From positions 1 through 57,018 of the forward strand of contig JALFOF010000064.1 in assembly GCA_022773825.1 (NCBI GenBank): a DNA stretch of 57,018 nt, given 5' to 3'. Origin of the DNA: Prevotella sp. Lineage in GTDB: Bacteria; Bacteroidota; Bacteroidia; Bacteroidales; Bacteroidaceae. The position numbers were made by a program, and so were the translations under genes. Positions 52,118 through 57,018 of the stretch are shown piece after piece. Within the stretch, counting starts at the first letter, position 1, and each line of letters starts with the position of its first letter. The notes under the pieces were generated by a model, which made no database searches, was not told where the DNA came from, and worked only from the letters and a program-made list of their open reading frames with translations.

Positions 52118-53737
52118 ATGAACAAACTACTCCTTATAATCCTCTCCGCGCTACTGTGTCTCGCTCCATGCGAGGCGCAGCAGAAGGGTAATAGCACCCG
52201 CAAAGCCACCGTGCGGCGCACCACCACCGCGCGAAAAGCACCCGCACGGAAGGCCACCACTACCAAAAAGCAGACTAAAGCCAAGAAAACGGCGGGCAAA
52301 GGCAACGCCTCCGCCAGCCAATCAATATCAGGTCTGCGCAACGAGCAGGCAAAGATAAAGCAGACAATACGCAAACAAGAGCAGGCTTTGCGTGCGAATA
52401 AGGCGCAAGTGCAAAAGAAACTCAAAGACCTTGAACGCATCAGCAGCGACATGATACTGCGCCAGCGCTCCATTGACTCCATCAACAGCGACCTGCACCG
52501 CCTCGACGACAACATCGGACTGCTGTCATCGCAGTTGGAGAACCTGCAAAAACAGCTGGAAGAGCGTAAGGCAAGCTATGTGAAGTCTATGCGTTACATG
52601 GCGAAGCAGCGCAACATACAGAGCCAGCTGATGTTCATCTTCTCCGCCAAAAGCCTCACGGAGACCTTCCGCCGTATGCGTTTCATGCGGCAATATGCCG
52701 CCTACCAGCGCACGCAGGGTAAGGCCGTGCAGGAGAAACAGAGGCAGATGGACGAGAAGCGCAAGCAGCTCCACACCACGAGGGGGCAGAAATCCACCAT
52801 GCTGACAAAGGGACACCGCGAGCAGCAGGCACTGATGCAGCAGAAGGATGAGCAGCAGAAGTTAGTGAACTCCCTGCAAAAGCAGCAGAAGACCATAGCG
52901 GCGGTGATAGACGAGCAGAAGAAAAAGGATGCCGCCATCAACGCACAGATAGACAAACTCATAGCGGAAGAGGTGGAGCGTGCCCGCCAGCGTGCCATAG
53001 CAGAGGCGAAACGTAAGGCGGAGCAGGCTGCCGCCGCTAAGCGAAAGGCTGAGGAACTCGCCCGCAAGAAGGCGGAAGCGGAGGCGAGAGCTCGTGAAAA
53101 CGCGCGCCGCATAGCAGAGGCGAAGGCGGCAGAGGAGCGTGCCAAGGCTGCCGCAAGGGCGGAAGCGCGCAACGCTGAGGCTAAAGCGAGGGCGGAGCAG
53201 AAGGCTCGTGAGGCGGAAGCGGCACGCGTTGCCGCGGAGAGGAAGGCGCTTGCAGACAAGGAGAGGGCCGACAGGACGATAGCGGAAGCAAGACGTGAGT
53301 CGGAGACCACCGCCAATTTCTCCAGCGTTGACCGTGCGCAGAGCGGACATTTTGAGGCCAACAAGGGCAGGCTGCCATCGCCAATAGCCGGTGGACGCAT
53401 AGTGAGCCACTTCGGACAGCACGGCGTAGAGGGCTTGCCAGGCGTGGTGCTCGACAATAAGGGCATCAACATCCTCGGCCCGAAGGGAGCCGTTGCCCGC
53501 GCTATATATGACGGTGAGGTGTCGGCAGTGTTCAATGCCGGCGGCAGTTGGGGCGTCCTTGTGCGCCACGGGCGTTACATCTCCGTCTATTGTAACCTCG
53601 CGTCGGTCAGCGTATCCAAAGGGCAGCAGGTGTCAGCGCGCCAAGCTCTCGGCACGGTAGGTCGCGACAACATACTCCAGTTCCAGCTGAGGATGGAGCG
53701 TACGAAGCTCAATCCCGAGGCGTGGATAGCGCGATGA
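52118..53737 (+). CDS. EnvC-like murein hydrolase activator (coiled coil plus degenerate LytM domain)
   Basis: A 539-aa exported protein: signal peptide about 1-20, a basic Lys/Thr-rich linker (20-65), a first coiled coil (about 65-165, ISGLRNEQAKIKQTIRKQEQ), a helical region (to about 270), a second, very Ala/Glu/Lys/Arg-rich helix (about 270-400) and a C-terminal LytM domain (about 420-539). The LytM zinc ligands are lost: the HxxxD position reads NKGIN and the HxH position LQFQL. This matches EnvC-type activators, which switch on amidases instead of cutting peptidoglycan. A bidirectional terminator follows. Confidence 0.9.
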   Translation: MNKLLLIILSALLCLAPCEAQQKGNSTRKATVRRTTTARKAPARKATTTKKQTKAKKTAGKGNASASQSISGLRNEQAKIKQTIRKQEQALRANKAQVQKKLKDLERISSDMILRQRSIDSINSDLHRLDDNIGLLSSQLENLQKQLEERKASYVKSMRYMAKQRNIQSQLMFIFSAKSLTETFRRMRFMRQYAAYQRTQGKAVQEKQRQMDEKRKQLHTTRGQKSTMLTKGHREQQALMQQKDEQQKLVNSLQKQQKTIAAVIDEQKKKDAAINAQIDKLIAEEVERARQRAIAEAKRKAEQAAAAKRKAEELARKKAEAEARARENARRIAEAKAAEERAKAAARAEARNAEAKARAEQKAREAEAARVAAERKALADKERADRTIAEARRESETTANFSSVDRAQSGHFEANKGRLPSPIAGGRIVSHFGQHGVEGLPGVVLDNKGINILGPKGAVARAIYDGEVSAVFNAGGSWGVLVRHGRYISVYCNLASVSVSKGQQVSARQALGTVGRDNILQFQLRMERTKLNPEAWIAR

Positions 53738-53835
53738 TGCCGCGAGAGGCATCATAGGCAAAGGTCACGGATAACGCATTGGCGTGTCAAAGATGCTGAA
53801 AAAAACGTCAGCGATGGCGACAATGATATAAAAGA

Positions 53836-53863
53836 AGAAGCCGCAAGAGAACTTGCGGCTTCT
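53836..53863. terminator. Bidirectional terminator between the EnvC-like gene and tRNA-Phe
   Basis: A 12-bp perfect stem (53836-53847 with 53852-53863, AGAAGCCGCAAG and complement) with a 4-base loop; TTCTTTTAT follows on the minus strand and TTTC on the plus strand. Confidence 0.85.
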
Positions 53864-53867
53864 TTCG

Positions 53868-53940
53868 TGGTGCCACCAGGAATCGAACCGGGGACACAAG
53901 GATTTTCAGTCCTTTGCTCTACCAACTGAGCTATGGCACC
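53868..53940 (-). tRNA. tRNA-Phe (GAA)
   Basis: A complete cloverleaf on the minus strand: acceptor GGTGCCA/TGGCACC with discriminator A, D stem GCTC/GAGC, anticodon stem AAGGA/TCCTT with loop CTGAAAA (anticodon GAA), 5-base variable loop and TTCGATT T-loop. The T stem CCCGG/CCTGG has one C-T mismatch. CCA is not encoded. A full promoter lies upstream. Confidence 0.95.
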
Positions 53941-54010
53941 AAGTGCAATTCAAGTCCGGGACACCGCCCTTTAACACCCCTGTCCAAGTGTCCTTTCCTT
54001 GATTGCGATG

Positions 54011-54042
54011 CAAAGGTACTGCTTTTCTGGGAACTGACCAAA
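54011..54042 (-). promoter_or_regulatory. Promoter of tRNA-Phe
   Basis: On the minus strand TTTG (54039-54042), exactly 20 bp, TACCTTTG (54011-54018). It predicts a start near 54005 and a leader of about 65 nt before the mature tRNA. Confidence 0.7.
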
Positions 54043-54113
54043 TTTTTTGCGACTTTTTTTCTGTTACGTGGCGTTTTTCTTGATTTTTCCTTCGTTTATT
54101 CAAAAAAAAGTAG

Positions 54114-54121
54114 TAATTTTG
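54114..54121 (+). promoter_or_regulatory. -7 element of the tRNA-Pro promoter
   Basis: TAATTTTG lies 31 bp before the tRNA-Pro 5' end; no clear TTTG at the -33 distance. Confidence 0.55.
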
Positions 54122-54152
54122 CAGCCGAAAAAGAAAACAAACGCTTTTCTTG

Positions 54153-54225
54153 CGGGGTGTAGCGCAGTTGGTAGCGCACTACGTTCGGGACGTAGGGGTC
54201 GCCAGTTCGAGTCCGGTCACCCCGA
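54153..54225 (+). tRNA. tRNA-Pro (CGG)
   Basis: Acceptor CGGGGTG/CACCCCG with discriminator A, D stem GCGC/GCGC, anticodon stem CTACG/CGTAG with loop TTCGGGA (anticodon CGG, reading CCG), and T-loop TTCGAGT. The T stem GCCAG/CCGGT has an A-C mismatch and a G-U pair. CCA is not encoded. Confidence 0.95.
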
Positions 54226-54244
54226 CAAAATGAGAAAGGTTTAC

Positions 54245-54282
54245 CCTCCAGTAGCGGCAAGTCGCGCTTCTGGAGGTTTTTT
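54245..54282 (+). terminator. Terminator after tRNA-Pro
   Basis: CCTCCAG (54245-54251) pairs with CTGGAGG (54270-54276), with further GCG/CGC pairing inside, followed by six T residues. Confidence 0.85.
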
Positions 54283-54377
54283 CTTACCACGTCACGCCAC
54301 CGTTCTCCCTTATATATAAATAAGGTGTAGCCGCTACGGTCAGCCCCCTTCGCGCACAATAAGCCTGGGGTGGTGTC

Positions 54378-54462
54378 GCAATCGCTATGCTATTACATTG
54401 TGAAAGCATAGTGATTACATGGTAAAAGCATAGCGATTACAATGCGAAAGCATAGCGATTAC
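54378..54462. repeat. 22-bp-period dyad array, copy 8 (4 units)
   Basis: Units start at 54378, 54400, 54422 and 54444. Unit 1 has the centre GCTATGC, the others GCATAG(C/T). It lies between the tRNA-Pro terminator and the argR control region. Confidence 0.85.
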
Positions 54463-54492
54463 GGCGGCATACGTTGCCCCGTATGCCTTGGA

Positions 54493-54510
54493 AATGAAAG
54501 AATATTCATA
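54493..54510 (+). promoter_or_regulatory. Upstream ARG-box-like site of argR
   Basis: The 18-bp site has the core TGAAA-GAAT-ATTCA and matches 16 of 18 positions of the enterobacterial ARG box (WNTGAATWWWWATTCANW). It lies about 27 bp before the argR -33 element. Confidence 0.45.
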
Positions 54511-54536
54511 TAAGGCCTAAAATATATGCGTAAAAG

Positions 54537-54568
54537 TTTGGTGGTTTGCATATTTATTTATAATTTTG
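54537..54568 (+). promoter_or_regulatory. Promoter of the argR operon
   Basis: TTTG (54537-54540), exactly 20 bp, TAATTTTG (54561-54568). The start near 54575 leaves a leader of about 18 nt, which is covered by the second ARG-like box. Confidence 0.7.
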
Positions 54569-54577
54569 CAGTCGATT

Positions 54578-54595
54578 TGTGAATAATTATCCATG
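54578..54595 (+). promoter_or_regulatory. Downstream ARG-box-like site overlapping the argR start codon
   Basis: The site has the core TGAAT-AATT-ATCCA and matches 16 of 18 positions of the ARG box. It covers the transcription start region and the ATG, as expected for an autorepression operator. Confidence 0.55.
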
Positions 54596-55078
54596 CGAAA
54601 GATAACTAAGAAAGACCGGCTTGCAGCATTGCGATTGATTGTCACGTCCTGTGAGCTCAGCTCGCAAGATGAGGTCATCAGGGTTCTTGCCCGGCAGGGC
54701 ATAGAGACCACGCAGGCAACGCTGTCGCGCGACATGAAGCAGCTCAAGATAGTGAAGACTGCCAACTCGGAGGGCAGGTACGTCTATGCCATACCCAGTG
54801 AGACGGCGTATCGCAGGGTTCACAAACCCCATGCGCCAGTGGATATACTGCCCGCTCCGGGCTTCATGTCCATACAGTTCTCGGGCAATATGGCGGTGGT
54901 GCGCACCAGACCGGGGTTCGCGAGCAGCATAGCTTCCAACATAGACTCCGCTGATTTGAAGGACATCCTTGGCACCATAGCCGGCGACGACACTATCTTC
55001 ATAGTGATACGCGAGGGCGCGACGCACGTGGACGTGGTGGACCAGCTATCCGCCGTGATACCCGACATGGTGCTCTGA
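54593..55078 (+). CDS. argR: Arginine repressor
   Basis: Hexameric arginine-dependent regulator, 161 aa. The N-terminal winged helix (about 5-75) shows LAALRLIVTSCELSSQDEVI and the recognition segment TTQATLSRDMKQLKIVK; the C-terminal arginine-binding domain shows ASNIDSADLKDILGTIAGDDTIFIVI, with the conserved GDD-T motif that contacts arginine. It is the first gene of argR-GNAT-argG and has two ARG-box-like sites around its own promoter, so autorepression and control of the whole operon are likely. Confidence 0.95.
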   Translation: MRKITKKDRLAALRLIVTSCELSSQDEVIRVLARQGIETTQATLSRDMKQLKIVKTANSEGRYVYAIPSETAYRRVHKPHAPVDILPAPGFMSIQFSGNMAVVRTRPGFASSIASNIDSADLKDILGTIAGDDTIFIVIREGATHVDVVDQLSAVIPDMVL

Positions 55079-55141
55079 CGGCTTCGCGGCACAGCAGCGG
55101 CAGGTCAAGACAACGACGAAAACAAAAACAAAACAACAGAA

Positions 55142-55753
55142 ATGAAAGATATAAGGATTCTTGTGGCGGACGCTTCTCACGAGAAGTACGTGGATGAGAT
55201 ACTCGATACCATCCGCGAGGCTGCCAAGCGCCGCGGCACGGGCATTGCGGAACGCACGCACGAGTACGTGGCAACGAAGATGAAAGAGGGCAAGGCAGTC
55301 CTCGCCCTCGATGAGGATGACCGCTTTGTGGGCTTCAGTTACATCGAGACATGGGGCAACAAGGCGTATGTCACCACCTCCGGACTGATAGTACATCCAG
55401 ACTATCAGGGGCTCGGCGTTGCCAAACGCATCAAGGACTACACCTTCACACTGGCGCGTGTGCGCTGGCCACACGCCAAAATATTCTCCCTCACCTCCGG
55501 CGACGCGGTGATGAAGATGAACACGGAGCTGGGCTACGTGCCCGTCTCCTTCGGGCAGTTGACCGACGATGAGGCCTTCTGGCGCGGCTGTCGCGGCTGC
55601 ATCAACCATCCCATCCTTGAGATGAAGCAGCGTAAGTTCTGTATCTGCACCGGGATGCTGTATGACCCTGAGCAGCACAAAGGGGAGCCTACGCCCGCCG
55701 AAGTGTTCCAAGACGTGATGAAAACACTCACCAAACGCGACATTCCCTTCTGA
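55142..55753 (+). CDS. GNAT-family N-acyltransferase in the arginine operon
   Basis: A 203-aa acyl-CoA-dependent N-acyltransferase. The GNAT core shows VLALDEDDRFVGFSYIETWG (about 53-72), TTSGLIVHPDYQGLGVAKRIKDYTF (motif A, CoA loop QGLGVA near 90-95) and a C-terminal part with conserved Cys residues (CRGCINHP, FCICTGM). It lies between argR and argG in one direction. In Bacteroidota arginine is made through N-succinylated intermediates, so this may be the glutamate N-acyl (succinyl or acetyl) transferase that starts the pathway; that is inference from position. Confidence 0.85.
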   Translation: MKDIRILVADASHEKYVDEILDTIREAAKRRGTGIAERTHEYVATKMKEGKAVLALDEDDRFVGFSYIETWGNKAYVTTSGLIVHPDYQGLGVAKRIKDYTFTLARVRWPHAKIFSLTSGDAVMKMNTELGYVPVSFGQLTDDEAFWRGCRGCINHPILEMKQRKFCICTGMLYDPEQHKGEPTPAEVFQDVMKTLTKRDIPF

Positions 55754-55806
55754 CAATAAGCCGCGCGGCGGCATCATAACACAGACAAATTCAAAAGACA
55801 TATATC

Positions 55807-57006
55807 ATGGCAAAGAAAAAAGTAGTAGTAGCATTCAGTGGAGGTCTCGACACCTCCTACACGGTAATGAAACTCGCACAGGACGGTTACGAGGTGTATG
55901 CCGCCTGCGCTAACACTGGAGGTTTCTCCCCTGAGCAGCTCAAAACGAATGAAGAGAACGCGTATAAGCTCGGCGCGGTGCAGTACGTGACGCTCGATGT
56001 TACACAGGAGTACTATGAGAAGTCACTCAAATACATGGTCTATGGCAACGTGTTGCGCAACAACTGCTATCCTATATCAGTGTCTTCGGAGCGCATCTTC
56101 CAAGCCATCGCCATAGCACGCTATGCCAATGAAATAGGCGCGGACGCCATAGCACACGGCTCCACGGGTGCCGGCAACGACCAGATACGCTTCGATATGA
56201 CCTTCCTCGTGATGGCTCCAGGCGTGGAAATAATCACATTGACACGCGATGGTAACCTGTCACGACAGGAAGAGATAGACTACCTCAACGAACATGGCTT
56301 CTTTGCCGACTTCACCAAGCTGAAATACTCCTACAATGTCGGCATCTGGGGCACGTCAATATGCGGCGGCGAGATACTCGACTCCACGCAGGGACTGCCT
56401 GAGAGCGCATACCTCAAGCACCCGACAAAGGAAGGTCCCGAGACATTGAAGCTGGGATTTGACAAGGGAGAGCTATGTTCCGTGAACGGAAAGCACTACG
56501 ATGACAAGATAGCCGCTATACAAGCGGTGGAGGAAATCGGCGCCGCATACGGCATAGGGCGTGACTGTCACGTCGGCGACACTATCATCGGCATCAAGGG
56601 ACGCGTAGGTTTCGAGGCGGCGGCACCTATGCTTATCATCGGCGCGCACCGCTTCTTGGAGAAGTACACCTTGTCAAAGTGGCAGCAATACTGGAAGGAC
56701 CAGGTGGCGAACTGGTACGGAATGTTCCTGCATGAGTCACAGTATCTGGAGCCAGTGATGGCCGATATCGAGGCGATGCTTACCTCTTCACAGCGCAATG
56801 TCACAGGAGTGGTGGAGCTGGAGCTGCGCCCTCTCGGTTTCCAGACGGTGGGAGTGGACTCCCCGAACGACCTCGTGAAGAACAAACTCGGTGAATATGG
56901 CGAGACAGCCAAGGCGTGGTCGTCAGACGATGCCAAAGGTTTCATCAAGGTATCGTCCACCGCTCTGCGCGCATATTACCTCGCTCACCCCGATGAAAGG
57001 AGATAA
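55807..57006 (+). CDS. argG: Argininosuccinate synthase
   Basis: Joins citrulline and aspartate using ATP in arginine synthesis, 399 aa. The ATP pyrophosphatase P-loop AFSGGLDTSY (9-18) is present, along with HGSTGAGNDQIRF (about 118-130), the citrulline-binding region, and KGRVGFEAAAPMLIIG. The start at 55807 (MAKKKVVVAFSGG) is supported by family length. It is the third gene of the argR operon. Only 4 bp past its stop an ATG (57011) probably begins the next arginine gene. Confidence 0.96.
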   Translation: MAKKKVVVAFSGGLDTSYTVMKLAQDGYEVYAACANTGGFSPEQLKTNEENAYKLGAVQYVTLDVTQEYYEKSLKYMVYGNVLRNNCYPISVSSERIFQAIAIARYANEIGADAIAHGSTGAGNDQIRFDMTFLVMAPGVEIITLTRDGNLSRQEEIDYLNEHGFFADFTKLKYSYNVGIWGTSICGGEILDSTQGLPESAYLKHPTKEGPETLKLGFDKGELCSVNGKHYDDKIAAIQAVEEIGAAYGIGRDCHVGDTIIGIKGRVGFEAAAPMLIIGAHRFLEKYTLSKWQQYWKDQVANWYGMFLHESQYLEPVMADIEAMLTSSQRNVTGVVELELRPLGFQTVGVDSPNDLVKNKLGEYGETAKAWSSDDAKGFIKVSSTALRAYYLAHPDERR

Positions 57007-57010
57007 AACG

Positions 57011-57018
57011 ATGGCTAA
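57011..57018 (+). CDS. Possible start of the next arginine gene, cut by the window end
   Basis: An ATG follows the argG stop codon by 4 bp and reads Met-Ala before the window ends. In related genomes argC commonly comes next, but nothing here can confirm that. Confidence 0.35.

Overview
The window looks like chromosome of a Bacteroidota bacterium, most likely a fairly GC-rich Prevotellaceae member (Prevotella in the broad sense). The signs are repeated promoter elements of the form TTTG-N(about 20)-TAnnTTTG, almost no Shine-Dalgarno sequences, two secreted proteins that end in the same short Gly-Arg-Leu/Ile-Val-Ile tail, a cell-division cluster in the Bacteroidota arrangement (FtsL-like protein, PASTA-bearing PBP, no murF), and a dut / TPR / DUF4292 / EnvC-like block. 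Species-level assignment is not possible by eye.

Layout. 1-3.3 kb: the end of a secreted protein with chitobiase-C-like domains and a family PL4 rhamnogalacturonan lyase (pectin breakdown). 3.4-6.4 kb: a candidate small RNA on the minus strand, ung, a repeat-rich gap, and gpmI. 6.5-22.9 kb: the dcw cluster mraZ-rsmH-ftsL-ftsI-murE-mraY-murD-ftsW-murG-murC-ftsQ-ftsA-ftsZ, which makes the lipid-linked peptidoglycan precursor and builds the divisome; a triple MraZ box stands in front of it. 23.1-25.5 kb: dgt and a ComEA-like helix-hairpin-helix protein. 25.6-29.4 kb, minus strand: efp, a family 2 glycosyltransferase, radC, a MIP18-family Fe-S protein and lpxH. 29.6-37.3 kb: rpmH, an AraC regulator, and a three-gene RND efflux operon. 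37.5-42.5 kb: lpxA, a hypothetical secreted protein, the NAD(P)H-hydrate repair enzyme, hpt and adk. 42.7-47.1 kb: HAD phosphatase, M23 peptidase, two lipoproteins, SprT-like metalloprotein. 47.2-48.1 kb: the remnant of a secreted protein beside a multi-hairpin REP-like element. 48.3-53.7 kb: dut, TPR protein, DUF4292 lipoprotein, EnvC-like activator. 53.8-57.0 kb: divergent tRNA-Phe and tRNA-Pro, then argR, a GNAT acyltransferase and argG.

The strongest unexplained signal is intergenic. Eight arrays of 4-5 copies of a 19-bp dyad, GTAAnnGCnnnGCnnTTAC, repeat with a strict 22-bp period and are scattered through the window. In three arrays non-adjacent units are exact inverted copies, including matched departures from consensus, so they form strong terminator-like hairpins. 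A second repeat class has a G-rich arm, a shared AGGTCACATCGC core and a C-rich arm that runs up to start codons; it also has a period of about 22 bp, and a GC-rich 66-bp repeat is three times 22. Regulatory sites seen directly include the MraZ box, two ARG-box-like sites around the argR promoter, near-leaderless starts at hpt and an M23 peptidase, and a large hairpin inside the efflux operon.
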